A stretch of 64,000 bases of DNA from Bradyrhizobium erythrophlei (GCA_900129675.1 FSRD01000003.1:1054001-1118000); one strand, 5' to 3'; numbered from the stretch's first letter, positions 25,566 through 34,383 are shown. Translations and numbers: made by a program. The notes: a model not told the origin generated them from the letters alone.

Positions 25566-26177
25566 ATGCTGGAATCGGTCTCTCATGAGTCTTTCACGCC
25601 GAATGTCGAGGAGATCGACCGTGCCCGCGCGCAGGAATATGCGCTGTTGGCGACCCTGCTTTCGCGCAGCCCGGATTCGGTACTTCTCTCTCGCCTAGCC
25701 GATTTGCGCGATGACGCCGGCCCAATCGGCGTGGCGCACGGTGCCGTTCGCGAGGCCGCGCTGCGGACGAATGAAGAAAGGGCGGCGCGGGAATATTTTG
25801 CCCTGTTCGCCGGCCTCCGAGAGGGCTCGCTCTTACCCTATTCGTCTCATTATTTGGCGGAGACGCTATATGGACGCCCGCTTGCGCGGCTCCGGGAAGC
25901 GTTTCAAGGTTTCGGTATCGAAATAGCACCCGAGCGCTCGGAACCTGAGGATCACGCCGCAATTCTTTGTGAAGTCATGGCAGGCCTTGCCGACGGCAGC
26001 ATTCCGGCACCAGCTGGCGCCGAGCGTGAGTTCTTTCAAGAGCACCTCAGGCCATGGATCAGGCGTTTTTTTTTCGACCTCGAACACGCTGAAGCGGCCG
26101 ATTTTTACGCAGCGGTTGGTTTGCTCGGGCGAACCTTTCTGGCTCTCGAAGCGGAGGCCTTTTCCTGCTCGGTCTGA
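25566..26177 (+). CDS. TorD/DmsD-family chaperone for the formate dehydrogenase
   Basis: The 203-residue protein is helical and cytoplasmic. It has the family pattern YALLATLLSRSPDS (about 20-33), EYFALFAGLREGSLLPYSSHYL (about 78-99) with TLYGRPLARLRE, and a C-terminal DHAAILCEVMAGLADG then FFQEHLRPWIRRFF. TorD-like chaperones bind the Tat signal and immature molybdoenzymes until the cofactor is in place. The catalytic subunit upstream has such a signal, so it is the likely client. The ATG at 25566 has only AGGA upstream; longer in-frame starts overlap the DUF3306 gene. Confidence 0.85.
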   Translation: MLESVSHESFTPNVEEIDRARAQEYALLATLLSRSPDSVLLSRLADLRDDAGPIGVAHGAVREAALRTNEERAAREYFALFAGLREGSLLPYSSHYLAETLYGRPLARLREAFQGFGIEIAPERSEPEDHAAILCEVMAGLADGSIPAPAGAEREFFQEHLRPWIRRFFFDLEHAEAADFYAAVGLLGRTFLALEAEAFSCSV

Positions 26178-26255
26178 ACACAGTGTTTTGTCTATCGAAC
26201 GGAACCTGGCGATTTCGAACTATGCTACAAACTTCAGAGGATTAGGAGAAAGAAG

Positions 26256-26287
26256 ATGCGGACCTTTGCCCTCGCTTGCTTGAGAGC
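26256..26287 (+). pseudogene. Start of an interrupted gene after TorD
   Basis: ATTAGGAGAAAGAAG precedes an ATG at 26256 and the frame MRTFALACLRAV, a good start for a gene, but the left end of a transposase remnant begins at 26288 (TGTGTGTACCGAAA) and destroys it. What the gene encoded cannot be told from 11 codons; position suggests that it was the last gene of the formate operon. Confidence 0.4.
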
Positions 26288-26705
26288 TGTGTGTACCGAA
26301 AACCTCATCCGAGTGTGATGCCGCGTTGGAATCGCCTAAGCTGCCGGGAAGATCGGGCTGTTCTGCTTCGCTCTGGCCGTCCTGGCCTCGGCAATCAGGT
26401 CGAACCTCGCGGTCGCGTTCGGCTCACGAACCATGATCGCTGGTTCTTTATCCAGCTGTATCGCTGGTTTCCAGCAATCCTGAAGGTTCTCACAATCATC
26501 CGGCCCAAGACGCTCGTGCGTTGGCACAGAGCCGGATTTCGCACCTACTGGCGTTGGAAGTCGCGCCCACGGGGAGGGCGACCGCAGATCGAGACGGAAC
26601 TGCGCGCCTTGATCCGGCGGATGAGCGTCGAAAAAACGGCTTGGTCGACTACTGGGATGAGAGCCGGCAGCGCACGCGGCGGCCGCTCTCAAACACGGAT
26701 ATAGC
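26288..26705 (+). mobile_element. Left-end remnant of an rve-type insertion sequence (TGTGTGTACCGAAA end)
   Basis: The stretch starts with the same terminal sequence, ACCGAAAACCTCATCCGAG, as the copy at 49596. It keeps transposase pieces: VRLTNHDRWFFIQLYRWFPA, then RPKTLVRWHRAGFRTYWRWK and GGRPQIETELRALIRRMSVE. Between AIRSNLA and VRLTNHD the usual LEAENAVLRHQL segment is missing, and homology ends at about 26645, so both internal and 3' parts are deleted. No right end is present. It is a dead relic that broke the gene at 26256. Confidence 0.75.
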
Positions 26706-26791
26706 CGACATGGGGGACTTGCTGTCTCGCGAATGTCGTTGCGTGAGTGCTCATGCGCCCGGTTCGAGAGCGATTTATCCATGGCGCGGAC

Positions 26792-27406
26792 TTACAAAGG
26801 CTTGATTTGCACCTTACGGAATTTGATCGTTCCAGCGCCGTGTTGGAGGGCGATCGAGCCTTCATCGAACATTCCGTTCCGCAGTTCGGCCGTTTTCTCT
26901 CCGTTGAGCACGACCGTGATGTCGCGCCCCTTCGCCGTGATCTCGAACGTGTTCCACTTGCCGCCAGCTTTCGGCATCGGATTGATCTCGACATAGCGTG
27001 TGATCGAGCCAGTGCCGTAACTCGGATCGAGGCGCTGGTCAAAAATATTGGCTTCATAGCAGGTACGGTCGGTGATTTTCGTGGCATCGAGGCAGCGGAA
27101 ATAAATGCCACTGTTTGCATCGTCGCTCGGCCAGAATTCGACCCGTAGCGCGAAGTCCTTGTACGGCTTCTTGCTGACGAGATAACCGGCTTCTTTGCCG
27201 TCCATCTTGTCGGCAATCGCCGTGCTGTCGGCCAGATGCCAATTGGATTTCCCGACCTGATCCCATTGTTCGAGGTCTTTGCCGTCGAAGAGCGTGATCC
27301 AGCCGGCTTCCTCGGCTTTAGTCTGCGGCAGCACCTGGCTCAGAGCGAAACCCGAGGTGACGAGCGCAAGAGCGAATTGCAAAGAACGCCGTAATGTCAT
27401 TGGCAT
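26792..27406 (-). CDS. Secreted DUF1080 (concanavalin-like) protein
   Basis: The 204-residue protein starts MPMTLRRSLQFALALVTSG, a signal peptide ending near ALSQVLPQTKA, so it is exported. The mature part shows DUF1080 blocks: GWITLFDGKDLEQWDQVG, FALRVEFWPSDDANSGIYFR, ARG-type RYVEINPMPKAGGKWNTFEI and ITVVLNGEKTAEL. This fold is a beta-sandwich seen in 3-keto-disaccharide hydrolases and sugar-binding proteins. No catalytic residue can be assigned with certainty. The start follows AGGAGGAGG eight bases upstream. No operon partner is obvious. Confidence 0.85.
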   Translation of the reverse strand: MPMTLRRSLQFALALVTSGFALSQVLPQTKAEEAGWITLFDGKDLEQWDQVGKSNWHLADSTAIADKMDGKEAGYLVSKKPYKDFALRVEFWPSDDANSGIYFRCLDATKITDRTCYEANIFDQRLDPSYGTGSITRYVEINPMPKAGGKWNTFEITAKGRDITVVLNGEKTAELRNGMFDEGSIALQHGAGTIKFRKVQIKPL

Positions 27407-27864
27407 GATTGCCTCCTCCTTGGTCTTCCGCCGATTGTTTCTCCGGGCGGTAGCCTGAATGATAGGTCCCTGGCCGCTAGTGTGGCTATCAGAAAATAGC
27501 GGACATCGAGTAGGCCGTAGCTGTCCCCTGTAACTGCCACCACGGATTTTCTCGCACCAGATATCTTCAATGAGTGCGGTCGCGCGGTCCCCCCGGAGGG
27601 TTTCGCCCTCCACAGTACCTTGGCGACCGACTGCGGAGGGATCGCCATCCTTCGACGGTCCCCGCCAGCCGTCGCGGACATCACGTCATCACGGCGACAC
27701 GGTGCGAGCATCAACGAGGGGGGACCGCTGTTGAGGCAAAAGCAGACATGCGCTGGAAACCCCGGAATTTCACATTTTGACCCAAATTAGCGGTCGTGCT
27801 CCGGATCATCTGCTTGGCTGGCTTGTATGAGTCGCTAACGAGCGGTCAGAACATGGGCCGAGCG
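27407..27864. other. 458-bp gap with part of a dispersed repeat
   Basis: No gene is supported between the DUF1080 gene and the end of the monooxygenase gene. At 27766-27795 it contains TTTTGACCCAAATTAGCGGTC, which resembles the right half of the dispersed repeat described at 53088-53165. Near 27499 there is ATAGCGGACATCGAG, resembling its end. The rest has no pattern I can name. Confidence 0.4.
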
Positions 27865-29103
27865 TTAGGACGCCAGCAGTTTCTCGATCGTCTCCGGCAA
27901 GAAAGCCTCGGCCGGTAGGCGTTCCGGACCGATCAGGCTCGCCGGCAGCGGTGCAAGCTGGCCCGCCGCCACGCGCTTTCCAACTCGCGCGCGTCGCTCG
28001 CGCGCTTCCTGACCGAACTCGACGCGGAGCGTGGTCACGACCTGGGCGGTGATGCGAAGCCGCCGCATTCGCTCGGCGCGCTCTTCCACATAAGGCCTGA
28101 AGTCGGGCTCCCGCCCCGCCGCCTTGGCCTCGCCCAGAATCTTGCTGACCAAACGCACATCGCGCAGCGCAATTGAGAGCCCCTGGCCGATGATCGGATC
28201 ATTGTGGCCGGCAGCATCTCCGATCAACACTACGCCCGGGCACGTCGGATCGTCGATCCAGTGATCCTCATTGGAAAACGAGTTGAAGGGACCGATCGGA
28301 GTTGATGCGGCGATCGCCTCGGCATAGGGCAGGCAGGTGAGCCTTCCGAACGCATCAATCAATTTCGCGCGGCGATCCGGACCATCGAAGCGCGACTTGT
28401 CTGCGAAGTGATAGCTGCCATAGAGGCGAAGGAGATCGTCACCCTGCGGAAACACCAGGAAGTGGAAGCGGTCCTCGACGCCGATCACTTGCATGTCGCG
28501 TGGCCAGGACGGTACGCCTTTGACGAGCATGCCGCCTAGCAGATTGCGCGGCTCGTCCGCATTCACCTTGAAGCCGAGATTCTTGCGCGCACTTGAGTTG
28601 CGTCCATCGGCGCCGATTACAAGACGTGGCCGGAATTCGAGGCTCGCGCCGTCGTGCACGCAGCTGACGATCGGCCGCGATCCCGATGTTACCGATATGG
28701 CGCCAGTGCCGCGAAGGACGCTGGCGCCCGAGATCGTAGCAAGTTGCGCGAAAATCTCGCAGGTCGCGGGATGGCCCAGGCAGAGGGCACCGAACCCTTC
28801 TACGTGCATCTTCGTCAGATCGAACGCGCGCGCCTCAGCCTCTGCCGGCGCGAAGATCTCGTCATAAGGGATATTGCGCCTGGTAAACAGCGCACCTGCC
28901 TCGCGCAGTGGCTGCAAGAGTTCGAGCTTCGCGAGTTCGGTCACACCCCATGGCGCCATAAACTCGCCGCGCACTCGATCGGGATAGCTGTTTTCGCGCT
29001 CGAGCAGCACCACCTCGAAGCCGGCGCGCGCCAGCGCAGTGCCTAGCGCACCGCCAGCAATCCCTGCACCGACGATGACAACGTCGGGTTTTGAGTGACG
29101 CAT
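27865..29103 (-). CDS. FAD-dependent monooxygenase (PHBH-type fold)
   Basis: The 412-residue protein has the three group-A flavoprotein motifs: VVIVGAGIAGGALGTALARAG with LLER at about 8-35 (ADP binding), VIGADGRNSSARK at about 162-174 (DG motif), and LIGDAAGHNDPIIGQGLSIALRD at about 285-307 (GD motif). It should hydroxylate or epoxidise an aromatic or other organic substrate using NAD(P)H and O2. The DPIIGQGLS variant resembles several uncharacterised soil-bacterial enzymes rather than classic PHBH. No reductase or partner gene is adjacent. The substrate is not deducible. Confidence 0.88.
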   Translation of the reverse strand: MRHSKPDVVIVGAGIAGGALGTALARAGFEVVLLERENSYPDRVRGEFMAPWGVTELAKLELLQPLREAGALFTRRNIPYDEIFAPAEAEARAFDLTKMHVEGFGALCLGHPATCEIFAQLATISGASVLRGTGAISVTSGSRPIVSCVHDGASLEFRPRLVIGADGRNSSARKNLGFKVNADEPRNLLGGMLVKGVPSWPRDMQVIGVEDRFHFLVFPQGDDLLRLYGSYHFADKSRFDGPDRRAKLIDAFGRLTCLPYAEAIAASTPIGPFNSFSNEDHWIDDPTCPGVVLIGDAAGHNDPIIGQGLSIALRDVRLVSKILGEAKAAGREPDFRPYVEERAERMRRLRITAQVVTTLRVEFGQEARERRARVGKRVAAGQLAPLPASLIGPERLPAEAFLPETIEKLLAS

Positions 29104-29553
29104 GCGAGCCCCCCTGTCATGCTAAGGAGCTATTGCTGATCGCCTGCACGCAATCAAGCCCACCAGGCGAGCTGGACTTCCGGTATTGGCACGTTTGAGA
29201 CATGCCGACCGGCATACTCACACGACAATGAGCCGCGTCTGATGTCGCGGAAATTGTTGATGAGGTCGGCATTGTCGGAACACTGCCGCCAGTCGGAATT
29301 GCAGGAGCCGCTGTGCGCGACGACGGCCGGCGCCGGCGCGGGAGTGCGAGCATCGTGGGCGGGATGTCGAGGCCAAGAGCCTTGGCAGTCGCATTTTGGC
29401 AACAGCTCCAGTAAATGTGACCCATCCAAATCTTGTCCGTCGCTTCGCCTGGGACATTCCACTAAAAAACATCTAGCATGGCGTACTCGCCTTGGACTAC
29501 GGGGAACATGCGTGTAGCGTTCTTTCGGGGACCGTGCCGCGGAGTTGGGGGCA
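29104..29553. other. 450-bp gap with a dispersed-repeat left arm
   Basis: At 29187-29213 the sequence TTGGCACGTTTGAGACATGCC matches the left arm of the repeat copies at 54797 and 61240. The following DNA shows no supported gene. The final part (about 29460-29550) probably holds the promoter of the SLT-domain gene. Confidence 0.4.
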
Positions 29554-30573
29554 ATGAAAGCCTTGCAGGCCGCCTGCATCGTGGGTGCCATAACATTCAC
29601 GGGGATGATCCATCAGGTTGGCGGAAACACGCCAAGCGCGACCGTGCCGGACGCAATGCCGGAAGCGGCTGTGAGCGCCGAGACGCCCGGTGCGCCTGCG
29701 CTCTCCGCCGCCGTGCCCGAGGCATCTGCCGGACCTGGAACAGCGCTTGGAGCAGAGCTTGGCTCGGTGCCTGGGGCGATTTCCGGACTGTCGTTGATGG
29801 CCCAAGCCGAAATCGGCGACGATTCTATCGAGACAAAATCGGTGGACTTGGGCCACCATGATGCCGCCCAACCGGTGCCGACAACGCGCGATGCGTCCAA
29901 CCCGGCGCCGGTGACGCAGGATTTCCGGTATCTCATCTATTACGTCTGGTCCGAACTGCCGCCTGCCGAGAAGCCGGCGGATATCGTCTTAAGTTCACTC
30001 AAGGACACCCCGGTCGGAACGCCGGTCGAGGAGATCAAGCGCGCTTCCGACGCTTTCGGTCTGGATTTCAATTTCATGAAAGCGGTTGCCAGGATCGAGT
30101 CCGGTTTCGACCCTAAGCAACGCACCGGATCGTATATCGGCCTGTTCCAACTGAGCAAATACGAGTTCAACAAATTCGGCTCCGGGCAGATTCTTGATGC
30201 CCGCGACAATGCCGTTGCGGCGGCCTACAAGGTCATTACCGAAGGCATTCTGTTCGAGTGGGTGACGCACAAGAAGCCGACGTTGAGCGATCTTTACTTG
30301 ATCCATCAACAAGGCTGGGAAGGCGCCGCCGAGCACATCAGCCAACCTGATCGCATCGCTTGGAGATCCATGTGTGCCACCAGCGAAGGCATGGAGAAAG
30401 GCGAAAAATGGTGCAAACGCGCGATCTGGCGGAATACCCTTCCGGCCGTCAAACACGCGTGGAAATCGGTGGATAAGCTGACATCGGGGGCGTTCGTCGG
30501 AATGTGGCGCGAGCGGGTTGCTGATTTCTATTCGAAATACATGGCCGCCGCCGCCGAACGGGCGAACCAGTAA
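29554..30573 (+). CDS. SLT-domain (lytic transglycosylase-like) exported protein
   Basis: The 339-residue protein has a short hydrophobic N-terminus (ALQAACIVGAITFTGM) that may be a signal or anchor, an Ala/Pro-rich linker to about residue 120, then an SLT-like fold. The block FNFMKAVARIESGFDPKQRT (catalytic-type Glu near 182), SYIGLFQLSKYEFNKFG and DARDNAVAAAYKVITEG resembles transglycosylase SLT domains, with Asp-Pro instead of the usual Asn-Pro. It may trim peptidoglycan. The ATG at 29554 has GGAG upstream. Confidence 0.72.
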   Translation: MKALQAACIVGAITFTGMIHQVGGNTPSATVPDAMPEAAVSAETPGAPALSAAVPEASAGPGTALGAELGSVPGAISGLSLMAQAEIGDDSIETKSVDLGHHDAAQPVPTTRDASNPAPVTQDFRYLIYYVWSELPPAEKPADIVLSSLKDTPVGTPVEEIKRASDAFGLDFNFMKAVARIESGFDPKQRTGSYIGLFQLSKYEFNKFGSGQILDARDNAVAAAYKVITEGILFEWVTHKKPTLSDLYLIHQQGWEGAAEHISQPDRIAWRSMCATSEGMEKGEKWCKRAIWRNTLPAVKHAWKSVDKLTSGAFVGMWRERVADFYSKYMAAAAERANQ

Positions 30574-30756
30574 ATTTCCGTTGAGTGGTTGGCAGGAGTT
30601 GCCGCACCCGCGGGCCGAGCGGGGGCCTCACCGTCGCTGCGGCACGTGGTGCGGCTCCTCCAGCGCCCGCCTTCGAATGCTCAATGGTCGCGCGGATGTA
30701 CTCTACGTCGTCAACGACGCGCTCGTAGTCACGAACCGGAATCGCATTTGGTGATC

Positions 30757-31013
30757 GACTAGGTGCCGATGTCTGCTTGTGGCGATTTTGTTGCAAAAGT
30801 CGAAAATCGAAAGACACCGAAAATCTCGCAAAAGCGGATTTTTAGACGCCTCTACCACTGCAGCACTCTGTGCCGTCGATACGAAGGGCCGTGATCGTTT
30901 TTGTGCGAAACGATGAGATCCCTCACATCGCCGCGCGTAAGACGCATCAGCGGCTCTAAGAATTTTCGTTCGCCACCCAAAAAAGACTTTTGCAACAAAA
31001 TCGGCACCTAACG
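30757..31013. repeat. MITE-like element with inverted ends
   Basis: The left arm TAGGTGCCGAT plus GATTTTGTTGCAAAAGTC (30759-30803, split by a 13-bp insertion) is the inverse of the right arm ACTTTTGCAACAAAATCGGC with ACCTA (30988-31012). About 250 bp lie between the outer ends and have no coding frame. GTTGCAAA-type ends occur in several IS families, so this is either a MITE or an internally deleted insertion sequence. Confidence 0.6.
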
Positions 31014-31835
31014 GACGTCACCAGCCACGCTGACGATGTCCGTTGATAGGAGCAGAGCGGACCTCGCGCTTGGGCGCATCGGCGCGTTTACTTTCGCGCC
31101 CTTGGTCTCCCCATCCGTGATGCGAGGATAGTTATTCACCGGCGAACAGGCTCTGGAGCAGGCCAAGGTATTCGCTTCGAGCTGAGCGCGATAAGGATGG
31201 CGTCGAGACATATCCTTGGCGCGCTGGCCCGTTATCGATGGCGTGGCGCTCGGTCCAGCAAATCGCGTCAAGAATGCTAGCAGGCTCGCAGCGGCATTAC
31301 CGTCATCGCCATGTCTTCGTTCACTGCAGCCAATCCTTGCAGAGCATGATCCCGACCATGATCATCGAACCGGCTGCGACCACCACCGAGCAGATCCCCG
31401 GCAACTCTTCGAGGACAGCGAGAACGGCTGCCCGCCCCCTATGGTTTCGCGCGAAGCGCCAGCTTGCCACACCCATTCGGAAACTCCGTTTGGCCCCAGT
31501 AGCGAGTTCTAACAACGCGAAGCAGCTCGCCAGCAGTCTGCCAATTCGGGTGCCACCTGCGACCACACCGGCACCCGTGCTCTGGCTGCTGTCCGACAGC
31601 GGGCGCAATATAGGCCATTTGAAGCAGAAGTTCTGTGCTTGAACTGCAACTCTCGGTTTTTCAAAGATGACTGCAAAATGGCCGTTGATAGATCGTTTTT
31701 GGGCTCCGGAACCTGCAAGGCAAGCTTGCTCCAGGGCGGTCAATATTGGCGATTGGAGATGCCGTTCCGCAAACCTCCAAGGGAGGAAACCGCGGGAAGG
31801 GATACGTGGGTGGTGCGGCGTGAGCTATGGGGATT
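31014..31835. other. About 820 bp without a supported gene
   Basis: Near 31038-31066, GATGTCCGTTGATAGGAGCAG with AGCGGAC is a partial copy of the dispersed repeat. A minus-strand frame at 31321-31743 (140 codons) contains a hydrophobic stretch near its end (SVVVAAGSMIMVGIMLC), but I recognise no family and see no ribosome binding site. It may be a decayed gene. The area lies between two mobile-element remnants and has a patchwork look. Confidence 0.35.
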
Positions 31836-31962
31836 TGAGTGCCGCGGATGAGGTGTGTAATTGCCGGCGCGCGTGCCGCTGGCGAGCAGACCGTAGTGGC
31901 GGATGCGGTGGAAGCCGTGCGGCAGGACGTGGATCAGGAATCTGCGGATGAACTCGCCGGTG
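31836..31962 (-). pseudogene. Fragment of an IS91-family transposase
   Basis: On the minus strand, the frame gives EFIRRFLIHVLPHGFHRIRH then YGLLASGTRAGN, a highly conserved block of IS91/IS801 (Y2-type rolling-circle) transposases. Only about 40 codons remain, and sequence on both sides belongs to other remnants. It joins directly to a fragment of an rve-type transposase at about 31963, so the two relics are fused back to back. Confidence 0.65.
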
Positions 31963-32062
31963 GTACGGCTCGAAGCTGAGAACGCGGTGCTTCGACATCA
32001 ATTGAATGTTTTGACGCGCAGGCCGCGTGGTCGCGTTCGGCTCACGAACCATGATCGCTGGA
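31963..32062 (+). pseudogene. Short fragment of rve-type transposase N-terminus
   Basis: The frame reads VVRLEAENAVLRHQLNVLTR then RPRGRVRLTNHDRW, identical in kind to the start of the transposases at 26288 and 49596. It is cut on both sides. It marks a fourth copy of this family in the window. Confidence 0.65.
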
Positions 32063-32451
32063 CCAAACCGCCGGCTCTGGTTCCCGATGATTGGCCAGAC
32101 GAGCCGCCAGAGACCCGATAGCCTCACGCCGGCTTGGCGCTGCAGGCGAGGTCCACGCGCGTGTCCAAGTCCAAAAGGGGAAACGTGCTGCTCTCGCGCT
32201 CGCCCTTCTTTGGTCAAGCCTGCACAATATGTCTCAAATTACATAGAAATTTCAATCACATAAGAGTTCGTAGTTTTGTTCTGAATGGCGCGCCATTTGC
32301 GTAGAAAACCACGAACAGCCGTGGGGCCGTGATCACGACTGAGGTATGACCGCCGGAGGCTCGTCTCCGCATTTATGTGCGAAAAGGAAATTGGAGACCC
32401 CTAACGGAGCCGGATCGTGCTGGATGTTGCATGGTCCACGATTGCCGAGTC
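32063..32451. other. About 390 bp between transposase relics and the tRNA gene
   Basis: No gene is supported. AT content is higher at 32225-32300 (around CACATAAGAGTTCGTAGTTTTG). Because the tRNA reads leftwards, its transcript ends in this region; I see no strong hairpin-plus-T terminator. Confidence 0.35.
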
Positions 32452-32525
32452 TGGCTGGGGAACTAGGATTCGAACCTAGACAAACAGAGTCAGAGTCTGT
32501 TGTGCTACCGTTACACCATTCCCCA
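32452..32525 (-). tRNA. tRNA-Gln (anticodon CTG)
   Basis: The minus strand folds as a 74-nt tRNA with encoded CCA: acceptor TGGGGAA pairs with TTCCCCA, the anticodon arm ACAGA-CTCTGAC-TCTGT gives anticodon CTG (Gln), and the T arm is CTAGG-TTCGAAT-CCTAG. All arms pair well. Tyrosine-integrase elements often use tRNA genes as attachment sites, and an integrase gene lies 122 bp from the 5' end of this tRNA. Confidence 0.95.
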
Positions 32526-32555
32526 TCAAGCAGACTGATTTTACAGCGCTTTTTT

Positions 32556-32602
32556 CGGAAGTTTTGCAATCTCTGCCAGGAGTTTTGCAAATTCGGCTTT
32601 CT
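32556..32602. repeat. Short direct repeat GGAGTTTTGCAA next to the integrase
   Basis: CGGAAGTTTTGCAATCTC and CAGGAGTTTTGCAAATTC lie about 21 bp apart between the tRNA gene and the end of the integrase gene. Such short direct repeats near att sites are often arm-type binding sites for the integrase or excision factor. This use is inferred. Confidence 0.4.
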
Positions 32603-32646
32603 GCCGTCGCTGATAGGGGCCGTATAGCCCGCTCCAAGTTCATGGT

Positions 32647-33828
32647 CTAGTCCTTCTTCGCAACGATGCGCAGCCGCTTCTGGCCCTCGGCGCCGACCTT
32701 CATCTGGTCCCGGAACCGCATGTAGTGATCGACATTCTGGCGCGACATGCCGATGTCGTTGGCGATCTGGTCGACCTCGTAGCCTTGCTCGGCGCGCGCC
32801 AGAATGCCGGTGCCCCGCAGCCCGTGAATGGTCGGGTGGTCGGCCCGCTCGGGGTCGATATCCCACTCGTATTTTTTGACTTGGGCGGCGACCCATTCCT
32901 TCCAGCGGCGGCGGATGACGCGGCCTTCCTCTGTCTCGGCGAGCCAACGCCCCCAGCGTGCGCGCAAACCGCCGGCGGTGTACTGCTTGGCCATCGGCGA
33001 ATAGAGGTACAGATCCTCGCGGAAGCGATCGATGGGTTTCAGCCAACGACTGTTCGTGAACGTCACCGGCGTCTCGGCCCAGCGATCGAGCTCGATCGCG
33101 TCGGCCGTGCCCAGCGGAATATGGAAGGCGCGGCGGCGCTTGCGGGTCTTCTTCGGCCGGCACCAGATGCCCTTGCCGTCGCGATGTTCAGGGCCCATGC
33201 GGATCAAGTCGCTAATGCGCTGGCAGGTCATGATGCCGAGCCGTTCCATCCGTACCAGGTCGGGCGGCGCGTGCGCGCGCACATGGTCGACGACCCATGA
33301 CGGCCACGGCACATGCCCGCGGTCGGGAATGTCGAGGTCCTTCACCTTGTCGAAGGGGTTGAGCTTGGCGAGATCAAGCGGGATGGCCCAGTCCCATATC
33401 GTGCGCCCGGCCGATAGCATTTGGTTCGCCATAACCGGCGTTTCTTTCATCGCGTCGCGTGCCGTCTGAACGGCGAGCGGCGTGAGATCCCGGACCGGCA
33501 CCATGCCCCATGTTTCGTGCGCTTCGAAGCGCCGCATCGTCACTTCGTAATTTCTTTGCGTGCCTTCAGACAGCCGCTTGAACTCGTCGCTGGCGCGGTA
33601 GCGCGCGACAAGATCGCCGATGGAGCCGGCCGGATACGTCGTCGGCGTCGATGTCCGGCGGCGCTCCACCTCGGCCCAAAACGCCTTCGGTTCAGTGTCG
33701 GCGTTCGGCAGTTTGATGCGGTCGCCCTCGCGATCCGTGCCGCGCCCTGGGTTCCAGTAATAGTAGACATAGACCTTGCCGTTCCTCTTCCGAACGGTGG
33801 TCTTCTCGACGCCTTCAGGCAGCGTCAC
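32647..33828 (-). CDS. Tyrosine recombinase/integrase of the genomic island
   Basis: The 393-residue enzyme (from the GTG at 33828) has an N-terminal arm-binding and SAM-like core-binding half and a C-terminal catalytic domain. Visible catalytic motifs are the Arg in TCQRISDLIRM, the His-x-x-Arg in TIHGLRGTGI and the Tyr in NVDHYMRFRDQ. It should insert and excise the element by site-specific recombination, with the neighbouring tRNA-Gln the natural attachment site. I chose GTG at 33828 because AAGGAA lies upstream; an ATG at 33879 would add 17 residues. It overlaps the AlpA-like gene by 14 bp. Confidence 0.9.
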   Translation of the reverse strand: MTLPEGVEKTTVRKRNGKVYVYYYWNPGRGTDREGDRIKLPNADTEPKAFWAEVERRRTSTPTTYPAGSIGDLVARYRASDEFKRLSEGTQRNYEVTMRRFEAHETWGMVPVRDLTPLAVQTARDAMKETPVMANQMLSAGRTIWDWAIPLDLAKLNPFDKVKDLDIPDRGHVPWPSWVVDHVRAHAPPDLVRMERLGIMTCQRISDLIRMGPEHRDGKGIWCRPKKTRKRRRAFHIPLGTADAIELDRWAETPVTFTNSRWLKPIDRFREDLYLYSPMAKQYTAGGLRARWGRWLAETEEGRVIRRRWKEWVAAQVKKYEWDIDPERADHPTIHGLRGTGILARAEQGYEVDQIANDIGMSRQNVDHYMRFRDQMKVGAEGQKRLRIVAKKD

Positions 33829-34102
33829 GCCTGCTTTCCTTCTTCTTGCCAAAATTCGCTGCCCCGATAATTGCCGCATCGGTCACCGCAGCCTTGCCGG
33901 ACAGTTTACGGTCTACGTCTTCCCAGCGCCAGCGGCGGGTTCCGGTTGGGAGCGTGTCGCACGGCTGGGGCAGGCGACCTTCTCTCACCCACTGGTCCCA
34001 TGTGTCTGGGGAAATTCGCAATTCGGCCGCGCCGGTCCCCCGGTCGACGTAGGCGGGCGTCCGATCGCCACGAAGCAAGTTGTCCGCCTTGCGCACCGTC
34101 AT
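33815..34102 (-). CDS. AlpA/MerR-like DNA-binding protein, probable excision factor
   Basis: The 95-residue protein contains a small winged-helix/HTH of the excisionase type: YVDRGTGAAELRISPDTWDQWVREGRLPQP then TGTRRWRWEDVDRKL. This pattern (HTH, Arg-rich wing, W at the domain end) is found in AlpA-like regulators encoded just upstream of integrases. It probably directs excision or controls the integrase gene. Start and stop both overlap neighbouring genes, giving an operon 34383-32647. Confidence 0.82.
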   Translation of the reverse strand: MTVRKADNLLRGDRTPAYVDRGTGAAELRISPDTWDQWVREGRLPQPCDTLPTGTRRWRWEDVDRKLSGKAAVTDAAIIGAANFGKKKESRRDAA

Positions 34103-34383
34103 CCGGCAACCCCCTGCTGGACCTTCTCATAACTTGAAATCCCTTTCAGGGCCTCGGGTTCGGGCTTGGTCTCGCCTCTCTGAGCAACGGAGATGATCGC
34201 CGCGACGATACCATCGGGCCGGATTTCCACAGCTTCAGCGCCTTGCTCCTTGGCCGCTCGGGTGGCGCGGGAGACTTCGCGACTGTCGCGCTTCTCCAAT
34301 TCGGCCGGTATCCTCGTAGTTTGCTCGCGGCACCCACAACTCGCCCGCGTTCGCGTAGAACCCTTCCTCAGATCTGCAATCAT
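34099..34383 (-). CDS. Small phage-type protein upstream of the excision factor (start uncertain)
   Basis: The C-terminal part reads ELEKRDSREVSRATRAAKEQ then AEAVEIRPDGIVAAII, a pattern I have seen in short Rhizobiales phage/island proteins (D-V-x-R-A-x-R-A-A followed by EI-x-PDG). The usable start is unclear: ATGs at 34383 and 34416 lack a clear ribosome binding site, and the upstream part of the open frame is repeat-derived DNA. Its stop overlaps the AlpA-like start by 4 bp (ATGA). Function unknown; co-transcription with the integrase is likely. Confidence 0.5.
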   Translation of the reverse strand: MIADLRKGSTRTRASCGCREQTTRIPAELEKRDSREVSRATRAAKEQGAEAVEIRPDGIVAAIISVAQRGETKPEPEALKGISSYEKVQQGVAG

